A stretch of 64,000 bases of DNA from Xylanibacter brevis ATCC 19188 (GCF_000621725.1 NZ_JHXM01000012.1:83974-147973); one strand, 5' to 3'. Shown: positions 37,606 through 49,215, numbered from the stretch's first letter. A program made the numbers and translations. The notes: a model not told the origin generated them from the letters alone.

Positions 37606-37630
37606 AGTCCAGGCCTCACACGTCTGGACT
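37606..37630. terminator. Possible terminator at the end of the hydrolase gene
   Basis: AGTCCAG (37606-37612) pairs with CTGGACT (37624-37630), overlapping the hydrolase stop codon. No T-run follows on the minus strand, so termination is tentative. Confidence 0.4.
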
Positions 37631-38450
37631 ATTTTAGAAATAATTCCAGCTGTTCGACTTCCTGCTGGAACTCGTGAGGTTTGAAGCCATGACCAGCACC
37701 GGGGATGACGTGCAGACGGGTGCCCTTGCGGTAGAGCTGCTGCGCCCGACGTGAGTCGTCCATAGACACGATGCGGTCCTGGTCGCCCTGAACAATCAGT
37801 ACAGGACCACGATATTTGCCGATGATGTCCAAAGGATGCATGTCGTGTATTTCCTCAAAGAAGCGACGTCCCATCTTGACGCCCCACAGTTCGGTGACGT
37901 CCTGGATGGCTTCTACCTGCGGATAATACTGGCGCCAGTTGTCGGGGATGCACAGGGCTGGATAGACCAGCACCAGCTGGCTCACCTGCCCTTTCAGTTC
38001 GGCAGCGGTCAGTGCCGACACCAGTCCGCCCTGACTCTCGCCAACGAGCACAATGTGGCGGTGGCCCTGACTGCGGAAGTACTTCACGATGGCACGAAGA
38101 TCGCTCACCTCGTCAAGGATAGACATGTTGAGGGTGTTGTTGTCGGAACGGCTACGCACCGAACCACACGGGAAATCGAAGGTGTAGCACTGATAGCCTT
38201 TGCGACTCATCACGTCGAAATAATGACGACCATAATCGAAAGAGCCATTAAAGCCATGGGCGATGATGGCTATCGGTGCCTTTTTTCCTGTGACGGCAGG
38301 CGTGAAGAGTTCGCCATAGATGTGGCGACTGCCATTGTCAATCCATAACTCCTGCACACGGCCATTGGCTACGGTGCTTACTTGTTCCGACTGTGCCATA
38401 ATGGCAAATGGTGTCAGGAACAGAATGATTAGTGTAAGTAGTTTTTTCAT
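37629..38450 (-). CDS. Secreted alpha/beta hydrolase
   Basis: 273 residues from MKKLLTLIILFLTPFAIMAQ, a clear signal peptide. The longer start at 38477 lies within the upstream terminator and is rejected. Oxyanion HG motif IIAHGFNGS, nucleophile elbow GESQGG, acid in QGDQDRIVS and histidine in IPGAGHGFKPHE complete the catalytic triad of the serine-aminopeptidase/esterase-like fold. The substrate is unknown: an acyl ester or peptide in the periplasm or outside. Confidence 0.85.
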   Translation of the reverse strand: MKKLLTLIILFLTPFAIMAQSEQVSTVANGRVQELWIDNGSRHIYGELFTPAVTGKKAPIAIIAHGFNGSFDYGRHYFDVMSRKGYQCYTFDFPCGSVRSRSDNNTLNMSILDEVSDLRAIVKYFRSQGHRHIVLVGESQGGLVSALTAAELKGQVSQLVLVYPALCIPDNWRQYYPQVEAIQDVTELWGVKMGRRFFEEIHDMHPLDIIGKYRGPVLIVQGDQDRIVSMDDSRRAQQLYRKGTRLHVIPGAGHGFKPHEFQQEVEQLELFLK

Positions 38451-38456
38451 TGTTAT

Positions 38457-38495
38457 ATAAAAAAAGATTGAGCCCACAAGAAAGTGGACTCAATG
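38457..38495 (-). terminator. Terminator after the kinase-RapZ fusion gene
   Basis: The stem ATTGAG-CCAC / GTGG-CTCAAT, read on the minus strand, is followed by CTTTTTTTAT. It lies 3-40 nt after the fusion gene stop and just upstream of the hydrolase start. Confidence 0.75.
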
Positions 38496-38497
38496 AG

Positions 38498-40030
38498 TTA
38501 TTGTTTTGCTTCAAGTGTCTGACGGATGTTCTGTTCGCGATGACAGATGCGCACTTCAACACCAAACTGCTGATGGATGTGCTCTGCCAGATGCTGGGCA
38601 CTATATACGCTGCGATGCTGTCCGCCGGTACAGCCAAACGAGAACATTAAAGAAGTAAAGCCACGCTGGATGTAACGCTCTACATGCGCATCAGCCAGTT
38701 TATAGACACTCTCCAGGAATGTCAGTATCTCGCCATCGTCTTCAAGGAAACGAATCACTGGCTCGTCAAGACCGGTCAGCTGCTTATAGGGCTCATAACG
38801 GCCGGGGTTGTGGGTAGAGCGACAGTCGAAGACATAGCCGCCACCATTGCCGCTCTCGTCCTCGGGGATTCCCTTTCGATACGAGAAACTGAAGACCTTC
38901 ACGACCAAAGGTCCTTTGCCATCGTATTTTGAGAATGTGGCTGGACCATCCTTGGGATGCGCCTTATAGGGGTTGTTGTCGGTGGTCTTATAGCCATCAG
39001 AACGAGGGGCTGGCACTTCTATGCGCTGGAAGCGTGGCAACTCGGTGAGTTTGCGCAACAGCGAAACCAGATAGGGATATTGGAAATCTGCCGTTTGTAG
39101 AAGCTCACGCAGGTTCTGAATGGCAGGCGGAATGCTGTCTATGAAATGCTGTTTGCGCTCGAAATAGCCACGGAAGCCATAGGCACCCAGCACCTGTAGT
39201 GTGCGGAAGAACACGAAGAGCTGTAAACGACTGGCAAAGACCTCGCGCTTGGGCATCTCTATAAACTGCTGGGCTGCCTCGTAGTAGTCGTCAAGGAGTT
39301 CATTACGCAGTTTGTCGGGATAACGGGCAGAGGCCTGCCACAAGAACGAGGCCAGATCATAATAGAAAGGTCCGCGACGGCCTCCCTGGAAATCAATAAA
39401 GTATGGTTTCCCGTCTGTCAACATGACATTACGCGCCTGAAAGTCGCGATAGAGAAAACTGTCACACTTCTCTGCCGTGAGATCTTTAGCCAGCAGACGG
39501 AAGTCTGCCTCGAGCTTCAGCTCATGGAAGTCGAGCTCGGTGGCTTTCAGAAAGCAATACTTAAAGTAGTTGAGATCAAAGAGCACCCCTTCGATATTGA
39601 ATTCCGGCTGAGGATAACAGTTGGAGAAGTCCAGTTCGCGGGCACCACGAAACTGCACATTGGGCAGTTCGCGAATGGTGGCTTTCAGCAGTTCCTGCTC
39701 TTTCAGCGTATAACGACCACCTGCCTCGCGACCACCACGAATGGCATCGAAAAGAGAAACCGAACCTAAGTCTGTTTGCAGATAGCGCAACTCGTCTTCG
39801 CTGACGGCCAACACCTGCGGAACAGGCAACTGGCGCTTGGAGAAATGGCGTGCCAAATAGATGAAGGCATGATTCTCGTCGCGACTGGTGCCAATACACC
39901 CCACAACGCTTTGTCCTTCGCCATCCGTCATACGATAATAAATACGGTTGCTACCAGCCACAGGCAACTGACTGGTGACGGCAGGTTCCTCGCCTCGCCA
40001 CTGTTTATAGAGTTCTAATAGTTGATGCAT
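38498..40030 (-). CDS. Amino-sugar-kinase-like phosphotransferase fused to a RapZ C-terminal domain
   Basis: 510 residues, cytosolic. Residues 1 to about 335 are an APH/AmgK-type kinase: YLQTDLGSVSLFDAI, catalytic loop FLYRDFQARNVML (Asp and Asn) and metal site YFIDFQGGRRGPFYYDLASF. Residues about 365-505 match the RapZ C-terminal domain: VVKVFSFSYRKGIPEDESG, DCRSTHNPGRYEPY, SFGCTGGQHRSVYSAQHLAE. AmgK-type kinases phosphorylate cell-wall sugars, and the RapZ C-domain binds glucosamine-6-phosphate in enterobacteria. The fusion suggests one protein that both makes and senses cell-wall amino-sugar phosphate; that combined role is inferred. Confidence 0.88.
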   Translation of the reverse strand: MHQLLELYKQWRGEEPAVTSQLPVAGSNRIYYRMTDGEGQSVVGCIGTSRDENHAFIYLARHFSKRQLPVPQVLAVSEDELRYLQTDLGSVSLFDAIRGGREAGGRYTLKEQELLKATIRELPNVQFRGARELDFSNCYPQPEFNIEGVLFDLNYFKYCFLKATELDFHELKLEADFRLLAKDLTAEKCDSFLYRDFQARNVMLTDGKPYFIDFQGGRRGPFYYDLASFLWQASARYPDKLRNELLDDYYEAAQQFIEMPKREVFASRLQLFVFFRTLQVLGAYGFRGYFERKQHFIDSIPPAIQNLRELLQTADFQYPYLVSLLRKLTELPRFQRIEVPAPRSDGYKTTDNNPYKAHPKDGPATFSKYDGKGPLVVKVFSFSYRKGIPEDESGNGGGYVFDCRSTHNPGRYEPYKQLTGLDEPVIRFLEDDGEILTFLESVYKLADAHVERYIQRGFTSLMFSFGCTGGQHRSVYSAQHLAEHIHQQFGVEVRICHREQNIRQTLEAKQ

Positions 40031-40055
40031 GCTACTGATTTCATGATTTATGCGA

Positions 40056-40087
40056 CAAAGGTAATAGTTTTATTTGATTCTTGCAAA
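40056..40087 (-). promoter_or_regulatory. Promoter of the kinase-RapZ fusion gene
   Basis: Minus-strand TACCTTTG (40063-40056) with TTTG (40087-40084) 20 nt upstream. Confidence 0.75.
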
Positions 40088-40263
40088 AAGAAGAGCATAA
40101 AAAAAGCCGGCTGTCTCACGACAACCAGCTCCAAAAACAAACTACTTAAAAACTAATCTACTAAAACAAATCAAAAAAATATCTTTTCTGATGCAAAAGT
40201 ACGAACATTATTCTTACGAACCAAACTTTTTGACACAAAAAACTTTGGATTTTGATATAAATC

Positions 40264-40300
40264 AAGGCGAAAGAGAAGTCTTGAACTTTTCTTTCGCCTT
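40264..40300 (-). terminator. Terminator after groEL
   Basis: AAGGCGAAAGAGAAGT pairs with ACTTTTCTTTCGCCTT (one mismatch) around 5 nt, 49 nt past the groEL stop. Confidence 0.65.
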
Positions 40301-40348
40301 TTGTAAAGTTGAGTTGGCAAAACGCCTTACATACTCATTCTTATAGAC

Positions 40349-41986
<1,638 letters not shown>

Positions 41987-42017
41987 TCAATTTTTCAATT
42001 CTTCAATTTTTCAATTC

Positions 42018-42290
42018 TTACTTCTCAATCACAGCGAGCACATCGCTCTGACGCATCATCAGGAACTTCTCACCATCGAGTTCGATTTCGGTTCCGCTAT
42101 ATTTTCCATAGAGAACTTCGTCGCCTTCCTTCAGGATCATCTCTTCGTCCTTGGTACCCTTACCTACGGCCTTGATAAGACCACGAAGGGGTTTCTCTTT
42201 TGCTGTGTCAGGAATAATAATTCCACCGATTTTCTCTTCAGCCGGTGCAGGCAATACGAGCACGCGGTCTGCTAATGGTTTAATGTTCAT
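42018..42290 (-). CDS. groS: 10-kDa co-chaperonin GroES
   Basis: 90 residues from [20 protein letters not shown] at 42290. The longer frame beginning at 42371 runs through the terminator hairpin and is rejected. The mobile-loop region ([20 protein letters not shown]) and the ending SDVLAVIEK are canonical. It caps GroEL. No CIRCE element is seen upstream. Confidence 0.97.
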   Translation of the reverse strand: MNIKPLADRVLVLPAPAEEKIGGIIIPDTAKEKPLRGLIKAVGKGTKDEEMILKEGDEVLYGKYSGTEIELDGEKFLMMRQSDVLAVIEK

Positions 42291-42343
42291 AACTATATGT
42301 TTTAATTTTGAATAATATTTTGTTCTGCCAGAATGTAAGCGAA

Positions 42344-42383
42344 AAGCGTGCCAAAATGTCTTTGCTGACAATTTGGCACGCTT
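42344..42383 (-). terminator. Terminator between susD (PUL 2) and groES
   Basis: The arms AAGCGTGCCAAAATGTC and GACAATTTGGCACGCTT pair over 17 bp with one mismatch and a 6-nt loop. On the minus strand TTTTCG follows. It separates the PUL from the chaperonin operon. Confidence 0.75.
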
Positions 42384-42419
42384 ATATTTATATTATATTA
42401 AGGTAAGCGCGAGAAACGA

Positions 42420-44555
42420 TTACTTGTTTTTAAAGCCATACCCATTCTTGAAACCACCGTTGCTAAGCACGTTGGGCGTGAAAGGCCAGTAGTGGATGGG
42501 GGCCGACTCACAGTCGTATTCATAGAACAAGTACTTATCGTATTCGTCGCGATTCTCGATCAGGGTCTTTCCCCAATCCTGGGCTTTATAGCCATCAGCC
42601 TCGAGCGCTATCTTCTCGGCATCAGTGAGGGGTGTAAAGAGACCACGGATGGCCAGGTTGGGGGCATAAGAAGCATCGACCACCAAGCCGTAGCTACTCC
42701 AGTCGTCTTTGACGCCACGCCAACCAGGGAAGAGCAGCGGGTCATCCTCCTTGCCTGCAGGGCACTGCGCCGTCAGTCTATGGCCAAGAACGGCATTGCC
42801 ATCTACTGACTTCGTATATACCTGAGAAGAGATCACATTGCCATTCTCAAAACGATAATAGCCATCGGCCTCCAGTCCATCCATCATCTGCTTGGTGAGC
42901 TGCTTGATGGCCTTGATCTTCTTACCGATCAGTCCTGTGCGGATGAGCACCTGACGACGGTCACCCTCGCCGGCAAACTCAAACCCGCGTTCATCGATGA
43001 CGGCTTCAAGCAGAGAGCCTTCACTGGCAATAAACTCATCAACACGAGCCTGACCGGCGGGGAAAGCACGATCACGAATGATCGTCAGGTATTGCTTGGC
43101 TTCAACATCATCGCCCAACATAGCACAAGCCTCAGCATATCCCAGATAAATCTCGGAAAGACGCATGTATGGTCCGTTGATGCCTGACTTACGATTATAG
43201 GAGGTCCACACCTTAGCCTGGCGGTTCTCATCCCATTTGTTGTAGGAGATGCCCCCACCCTTTCCCTGTGAACCGGGCGTGAAGGGAAGCAGTATCTCGG
43301 TGCCTTTACCGCCATTGGTGGCAGTGACGGTGCAACAAACATCACGGCGCTTGTCGTTAGGTGCAAACATGCCATAATAGAAAGCAGGATTGATGCGCCC
43401 CTGACCGTAGTTCTTGCACGGGAAGTTGTCTGTCTTATTGCCGGTGGTAGGACGTCCGAAACTATAAGGACGAGCATCATCGCTAGTGCCTTGTGCGATA
43501 GCTACCTCATAGATGCTTTCATCGGCAAAGCCATCATCGCTGTCGTGCATCTGCTGGAAGAAGTACTGGTAGGGATTGTCATAGACGCGGCCCTTATCCG
43601 ACTTACGCGGATCGGTGGTGTGAAAGACAGCCGAACCAGGCTGCGCTATCACTTCTTTGAAGTAATGCTGAGCCAGTTTATAGTACGTCAGATAGTCTGT
43701 GCGGCGCCCGTAGGCTGCCCCATTGGTTTCGCGTCCCATCGTTTCGAAGGTCAGTACCTGTCCCTTGCCGTCGGTGCGTGGCGAGAGGTCGCCACGGCGA
43801 GTCTGATAGCCGCCTGCCTCCAGGGCGATGCGACCGATGAGTCCTTCGACATAAGTACGTGAGAAGTAGTTCTTACCCGTGACGCCAGGTATGCTGCCCA
43901 AACGATACATGACAGGCACAACCTGCTGGAGTTCGTCGAGCACCACATCATAGATAGAGTCGCGCCCACAGAGGTTGCCCGAATCCGTAGCCTTGCCACT
44001 GAGATAAGGCACGTCGCCAAAATACTTCAGCAACTCGCGATAGGCCGTGGCTTTCAGCGCCACCGCCTCGCCATAGAGTTGGCCCATGGTACACGCCTTT
44101 CCATCGGCCAGCATCTGGTCATAGCTGTCGGACGAGCGGATAGACTGTATCACAATGTTTGCCTTGTTGATTACGGAATAGAGTTTGGCATAAGTATCAT
44201 TCTCTTTCTGATAGGAAAGCAAAGCGTAACTGCCGGCATAAGTGCCATTCTGATAGAAGCACTCAGGATAGTGGCGACCGGGCTGCGACTCAAACTTCTC
44301 CGGATGACGCTCGATGTCGCTTCCCGCCACATCAGAGGCATAGAAAAGTCCATCGCCAAACACCCTGTTTTGCGCCACATCGATCCATGCGGCATAGGCG
44401 CCCTCGAGGGCTGCACGCGCTGTCTCGCTGGTAGAGAAGACAAAGGCGGCATCGACCTTCGATGGAGAGTCGGTCTCAAGAAAATCGCTACAGGAAGAAG
44501 CCACTGTCAGCATTCCCGCTGCATATATTGCAGCATATACTATTGTTCTTTTCAT
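42420..44555 (-). CDS. SusD/RagB-like lipoprotein of PUL 2
   Basis: 711 residues from the ATG at 44555, the third of three in-frame ATGs (44561, 44558, 44555). It is preceded by GGGAGGA, a true Shine-Dalgarno-like sequence that is uncommon in this phylum. The signal peptide has a lipobox (LTVASSCSDFLETDSP). SusD features include TARAALEGAYAAWIDV, VALKATAYRELLKYFGDVPY, and MRLSEIYLGYAEACAML. Paired with the SusC gene 18 nt upstream, it should cap the transporter and bind pectin-derived oligosaccharides if GH28 indicates the substrate. Confidence 0.93.
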   Translation of the reverse strand: MKRTIVYAAIYAAGMLTVASSCSDFLETDSPSKVDAAFVFSTSETARAALEGAYAAWIDVAQNRVFGDGLFYASDVAGSDIERHPEKFESQPGRHYPECFYQNGTYAGSYALLSYQKENDTYAKLYSVINKANIVIQSIRSSDSYDQMLADGKACTMGQLYGEAVALKATAYRELLKYFGDVPYLSGKATDSGNLCGRDSIYDVVLDELQQVVPVMYRLGSIPGVTGKNYFSRTYVEGLIGRIALEAGGYQTRRGDLSPRTDGKGQVLTFETMGRETNGAAYGRRTDYLTYYKLAQHYFKEVIAQPGSAVFHTTDPRKSDKGRVYDNPYQYFFQQMHDSDDGFADESIYEVAIAQGTSDDARPYSFGRPTTGNKTDNFPCKNYGQGRINPAFYYGMFAPNDKRRDVCCTVTATNGGKGTEILLPFTPGSQGKGGGISYNKWDENRQAKVWTSYNRKSGINGPYMRLSEIYLGYAEACAMLGDDVEAKQYLTIIRDRAFPAGQARVDEFIASEGSLLEAVIDERGFEFAGEGDRRQVLIRTGLIGKKIKAIKQLTKQMMDGLEADGYYRFENGNVISSQVYTKSVDGNAVLGHRLTAQCPAGKEDDPLLFPGWRGVKDDWSSYGLVVDASYAPNLAIRGLFTPLTDAEKIALEADGYKAQDWGKTLIENRDEYDKYLFYEYDCESAPIHYWPFTPNVLSNGGFKNGYGFKNK

Positions 44556-44573
44556 CATCATTCCTCCCAAAAA

Positions 44574-47500
44574 TTAAAATGCCACATTTAGTCCGAAAGT
44601 ATAGGTGCGAGCACGTGGATAGGCGTTCCAGTCGTAGTTAGGAACGGGGAAACCGTTCTGTCCGTCTGGACGCGTATTCACATCGGGGTCAACACCTTTA
44701 TAGCCAGAGAGACAGAACAGATTGCCTCCTGTGACGTAAACACGCAACTGGGAAACACCGACTTTCTTGGTCAGCGTCTTTGGCAGCGTATAGCCCAGCG
44801 TGAGCGTATTGAGGCGCAAATAGCTGGCATCCTCAATAAACTCAGACGACACCACGCCATATTCACAATAAGGCAGTGCATGCTTGGCACCGCTATTCAA
44901 CGCAGAGAGCGCAAGTGGTTCGGTGACGGGCTGCAGGTCACCGTTGGCATCCACGTCAAGAATACGATAGCAGTCGGCCACAAAAGCCAGACGGTTCCAG
45001 CCGTAGCTGGTGTTCTTATTGCCCATCATGGAATGCATGGCATTGGCATTATAGACATCGCCACCAATCTGATAGGTGAAGCCCACGCTGGCATCGAAGC
45101 CCTTGTAGTTGGCATTCAGGTTCACACCACCCGTGTGCTGCGGCATGGCATGACCGATGATGGTCACATCGTCCTCGGTCACTGTGCCGCTCTGGTCTGT
45201 ATCGGCAAACCGCACCATGCCGGGGAAGGCCGTCTGTCCGTCAGGGCGATTAAAATACTGGCCTCCACTGTAGTTCACCACGCCCTGGATATCAGGCACG
45301 CCAGGCTTCAAGGTCCAAACGCCATTGACTACATCAAAGTCATCGACGGTATAGAAGCCGGCAGACTTAAAGCCTAGAATGGTACCCACTGGTTCGCCTT
45401 GGCGAATGATATAGTCGTTATAGGGTCTCTTCGTGGTTGAACCCCAATTGGTGTTGGTGTCTGCATTAACACCTTCCACGACATGCTCCACCCGGTTTCT
45501 GTTGTAATTATAGGTGGCATTAATACTCAGGTTGAAATCCTTTGAGCGAACGATCTCGTAGAACAAAGCCAGTTCCAGACCGCGATTGGTGGTCTCACCT
45601 ACGTTCTGGTATTGATAGCTATGACCAGTTGTCTCTGCCACGGGCACCTTCATCAGGATGTCCTTGGTGTTATTCCAGTAAGCCTCAACAGAGCCACGCA
45701 GTTTGCCGTTCCAGAAACTGTAGTCCACGCCCACATTACGACTGATGGTGGTCTCCCACTTTAGATCGGGATTGGCCAGGATCTCACCAGGCTTGAACGT
45801 GATGGTACGCTTATCGCCATTCCACGTTATCTCCGGCACCCAATACTCTTTCCACAGCGAGGCGTCGATATCATCATTTCCCGATGTGCCATAACTGAGA
45901 CGCAGCTTCAGATTGTCGAGCCACCCACGAGCAGACGCCATGAAGGGTTCGTCGCTGATGCGCCATCCCATAGCCACAGACGGGAAATAGCCCCAATGAT
46001 GGTGGGGAGCGAAGTTAGAACTGCCATCGGCACGCAGCGTGGCATTGAAAAGATAGCGACCACGGAAGTCATAGTTCAAACGGGCAAACCACGATGCCGT
46101 GTGGCGAGGGTCACCTTGTGTATTATAGAAATCGGACACCTGTTTTGTCTGATCCAGATAGGCTTCTTTCATGTTATACATCTGGATAAGACCGAAGGCT
46201 GTCTTCATGTCGAACTCAGAAGGGAAGCCAGCGCCAGTGATACGACTACTGTTTGACTTTGACGCAAGTATCTCGTTGCCTGCCAACAGTGCCAGCTTAT
46301 GGTCGTCACCCAGTCCCTGCACATCGTAGTTCAACGTGGTGGCCCACCGCAAGCCATAGCCATCGCCCTTGGTCAGTTGGGCCTGATTATAGGGGTTGAC
46401 AGAATGACCCGCATCCCAATAGCGCGTCTCACTCCAGTTGCGCGACAGCGACAGTTCGCTTTTTGCCGTGAGTCCTTTCAGGACGTTCCATGTCAACGTG
46501 CCGATGCCACGCACGCGCTGTCGGGTGGTGAACTGTGTGTAATTGTCGATGATGGCCGTTGGAGAGAAGCTAGCCTCAACACTGGATCCGCCCATCGACA
46601 GCAGGGCCGAGTTATCCGTTCCCAATGGTGCATCAACAGGACGATAGCCATAGACGTTGTTACCTGCGGTATAGTCGAACTTAGTGCCATCGAACCGCAT
46701 ATCGCCATAGCGCAGATTGGCATCGAAGGTGAGGTCTTTGGTAATCTTCTGCGAGATTTTGAAGTTGGCACTCCAGCGACGGAAACCCGTTTTCTCACAA
46801 ATGCCATCGTCTTTCAAATAGCTCACGGTGGCATAGTATTTCGTGTTCTGATTGCCACCCGAGAGAGACAGGTCGTGGTTCCACGAGCCTGCAGTCCTCA
46901 TCACATCGTTCACGTAATTGTGAACCCCCACAGACTTATAATCATTGAGATGATTGCCATAGGCAGATCCCAGTCCGAAGTACTCTGCGATTCCCTCATC
47001 CTCGTTGTTGGCATAGGCCTTTGCATAGCTCCAGGTGTGAAGCACATAGTCATAAGCATTCATCACGTCGAGGGTCTTAGCCGACTCCTTGACCTGATAA
47101 AACAAATTATATTTAACGCGTGCTTTGCCATCGCCTGTGGCTCCCTTGGTGGTCACAAGGATCACACCATTAGCACCACGGGCACCATAGATGGCCGTGG
47201 ATGCGCCGTCTTTCAGCACATCGATAGACTCGATATTATCAGCAGGGATGTCACTGATGTCGCTGACCTGCACACCATCGACGATAAAGAGCGGGTCGTT
47301 GCTCTGCGTGATAGACCCACCGCCACGCACGCGGATACTCATCGTGGCACCAGGGCGACCGTCTTGAGAGAACACGCTGACGCCGGGCAACTGTCCTTGC
47401 AGGGCCTGGGCCACATTAGCCACTGGGTTGGCAGCCAACTTGGCGCCACTGACCGAAGCCACGGCACCTGTCAGGTCTTTACGCTTCGTCGTGCCATAGC

Positions 47501-47825
47501 CGATGACCACCACATCCTCGAGTGTCGTGTTGTCTTCCTCCAGAATGATGTCCAGCCTCGATTTGGTACCCACCTTGATGGCTTGAGACTTGAAACCGAT
47601 GTACGTCACGCTTAAAATGGTGGATGGCGAAGCATCGTTGACCACAAAGTGACCATCAATATCGGTCACCGAGCAAACGCTCTTACCCACCGACACGGTC
47701 ACACCCACCATCGGTTCGCCGTTGGCGTCTTTCACCGTGCCCCGAATGGTTTGTTGGGCATAGGCGCCCACACCTGTCAATGACAGCAGTAAGGCCATTG
47801 AGGCCTTCGTTAATAGATGTTTCAT
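44574..47825 (-). CDS. SusC-like TonB-dependent transporter of PUL 2
   Basis: 1083 residues. Signal peptide MALLLSLTGVGAYAQ; CarboxypepD_reg-like domain (IRGTVKDANGEPMVGVTVSV); TonB-box-like LEDVVVIGYGTTKRKDLTGA; plug domain (VRVGGGSITQSNDPLFIVDG region); then a barrel ending AYPRARTYTFGLNVAF. It imports oligosaccharides through the outer membrane with its SusD partner. It lies between GH28 and susD on the minus strand, 52 nt after GH28. Confidence 0.95.
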   Translation of the reverse strand: MKHLLTKASMALLLSLTGVGAYAQQTIRGTVKDANGEPMVGVTVSVGKSVCSVTDIDGHFVVNDASPSTILSVTYIGFKSQAIKVGTKSRLDIILEEDNTTLEDVVVIGYGTTKRKDLTGAVASVSGAKLAANPVANVAQALQGQLPGVSVFSQDGRPGATMSIRVRGGGSITQSNDPLFIVDGVQVSDISDIPADNIESIDVLKDGASTAIYGARGANGVILVTTKGATGDGKARVKYNLFYQVKESAKTLDVMNAYDYVLHTWSYAKAYANNEDEGIAEYFGLGSAYGNHLNDYKSVGVHNYVNDVMRTAGSWNHDLSLSGGNQNTKYYATVSYLKDDGICEKTGFRRWSANFKISQKITKDLTFDANLRYGDMRFDGTKFDYTAGNNVYGYRPVDAPLGTDNSALLSMGGSSVEASFSPTAIIDNYTQFTTRQRVRGIGTLTWNVLKGLTAKSELSLSRNWSETRYWDAGHSVNPYNQAQLTKGDGYGLRWATTLNYDVQGLGDDHKLALLAGNEILASKSNSSRITGAGFPSEFDMKTAFGLIQMYNMKEAYLDQTKQVSDFYNTQGDPRHTASWFARLNYDFRGRYLFNATLRADGSSNFAPHHHWGYFPSVAMGWRISDEPFMASARGWLDNLKLRLSYGTSGNDDIDASLWKEYWVPEITWNGDKRTITFKPGEILANPDLKWETTISRNVGVDYSFWNGKLRGSVEAYWNNTKDILMKVPVAETTGHSYQYQNVGETTNRGLELALFYEIVRSKDFNLSINATYNYNRNRVEHVVEGVNADTNTNWGSTTKRPYNDYIIRQGEPVGTILGFKSAGFYTVDDFDVVNGVWTLKPGVPDIQGVVNYSGGQYFNRPDGQTAFPGMVRFADTDQSGTVTEDDVTIIGHAMPQHTGGVNLNANYKGFDASVGFTYQIGGDVYNANAMHSMMGNKNTSYGWNRLAFVADCYRILDVDANGDLQPVTEPLALSALNSGAKHALPYCEYGVVSSEFIEDASYLRLNTLTLGYTLPKTLTKKVGVSQLRVYVTGGNLFCLSGYKGVDPDVNTRPDGQNGFPVPNYDWNAYPRARTYTFGLNVAF

Positions 47826-47877
47826 AGTAATAGTTGATTATGTATGTTATTAGATGTATGCCGCGAATGAGAGAGAC

Positions 47878-49215
47878 TTAGCGTCTCTCACCATTCACCA
47901 CCACATTTTTCAGCGTCAGCTGATCCACGGGATGGTTCTCGAAGGCTTTCTTCTTGGCAGCATCCTTCACGTTGATATTCTCGAAGGAGAAGTTCTTCAG
48001 TGCGTACTTGTCAGACCCTTCCACGTTAAAGAAGGTGCCACAGTCCATGTTGATGTTCTTGAAAGTGATGTCATTACACTGCGACAGGGGCATATCCTCA
48101 CGCTCTTCTTTCTGATAGAACTGAGTCCAGGGCTTCACCAACAGGAAGCTACGGCAATGACCGGTGAAGTCTTCCACGCGTACATATTCGTAGTGCTGCG
48201 GTGTGTCGGGGCGCATCTTCAGCCACAACACATTCTGCGTGTTATCGGTATGACAGCGACGCATGATCACATTCCAGTCGTGCACAGACTCAGAGCCCAG
48301 CGTCATACAGCCGTGCACCGTGCCATAATGGCAGTTCTCCACCAGGATATTATAGCAAGGACCGTTCTCGGGTGCCTTGTCGGCAAAGGTGCCCTTGCCA
48401 CCCTTCAGCACCACGGCATCGTCGTTGACGTTCATATAGCAACCGCGCACCACCACATCGTGGCACACATCGATATCGATGGCATCGGTAGAAGGACCCT
48501 TGATGCCTGTGGTTGCAGAATAGATATAGAGGTCGAGGTAGCGCACGTGGTCGCAACGGTAGATATGATTGGTCCAGAAAGGCGAATTGATGAGCCGCAC
48601 ATCTTGGATGGTCACATTCTTTGAATTAGAGATATAGGTCAAGCGTGGGCGCTGAGCATCCTTGTTGGTGCACTGTGGGTTCCACTGGCGACGAATCCAG
48701 AACTCGTGCCAATAGTCTTGTCCGTTGCCATCGATGGTGCCCTTGCCGGCAATGGTAAATCCATCCACACCATCGGCATTAATCAGTGCGACAAAATATT
48801 GACAGGCCTGTCCCTCGATGCGCGTCTCGCGAATCTCGAAATCGCGGATGCGATCTGAGCCTTTCAAGACGCCCCCTTCTTCGACCAAGAGGTGCGTGCC
48901 CTGCTTGAAAAACAGACTGCCGGAATAGAACGTGCCCTTAGGCACAACGATGACGCCGCCTCCATTCGTGGCAGCACGGTCGATCACAGCTTGTATCTCG
49001 CGGGTTTGCACGTCGGTAGTGCCCTGACGCACGCCATAATCCGTCAGTATATATTTGCGTCCGAGGGTCTCCACATCCACCTTGGCAGTGTTTGTAAACC
49101 ATGCGGCCATCGGTTCGCCATTGGGCCATGTCTCCTGAATTTGCGTTTTTTTCTTACCTTCGGCAGTGAAACACACCATGAGAAATGCTACTGCCAACAC
49201 GAGTTTCTGCTTCAT
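47878..49215 (-). CDS. GH28 polygalacturonase-family enzyme
   Basis: 445 residues with a signal peptide (MKQKLVLAVAFLMVCFTAEG). A right-handed beta-helix of the GH28 family. The catalytic region shows STDAIDID (Asp247/249), NDDAVVLK (Asp265/266) and VHGCMTLGSE (His301), matching the conserved NTD, DD and GHG signatures. It hydrolyses galacturonic-acid linkages in homogalacturonan or rhamnogalacturonan. Leading a SusCD pair, it defines a pectin-type PUL. A -7 box TATCTTTG (49256-49249, minus) lies upstream. Confidence 0.93.
   Translation of the reverse strand: MKQKLVLAVAFLMVCFTAEGKKKTQIQETWPNGEPMAAWFTNTAKVDVETLGRKYILTDYGVRQGTTDVQTREIQAVIDRAATNGGGVIVVPKGTFYSGSLFFKQGTHLLVEEGGVLKGSDRIRDFEIRETRIEGQACQYFVALINADGVDGFTIAGKGTIDGNGQDYWHEFWIRRQWNPQCTNKDAQRPRLTYISNSKNVTIQDVRLINSPFWTNHIYRCDHVRYLDLYIYSATTGIKGPSTDAIDIDVCHDVVVRGCYMNVNDDAVVLKGGKGTFADKAPENGPCYNILVENCHYGTVHGCMTLGSESVHDWNVIMRRCHTDNTQNVLWLKMRPDTPQHYEYVRVEDFTGHCRSFLLVKPWTQFYQKEEREDMPLSQCNDITFKNINMDCGTFFNVEGSDKYALKNFSFENINVKDAAKKKAFENHPVDQLTLKNVVVNGERR

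Noticed and set aside
42344..42383. CIRCE heat-shock operator upstream of groES
   Set aside because: The inverted repeat does not match TTAGCACTC-N9-GAGTGCTAA and is followed by a T-run on the minus strand; it fits a terminator for susD better.
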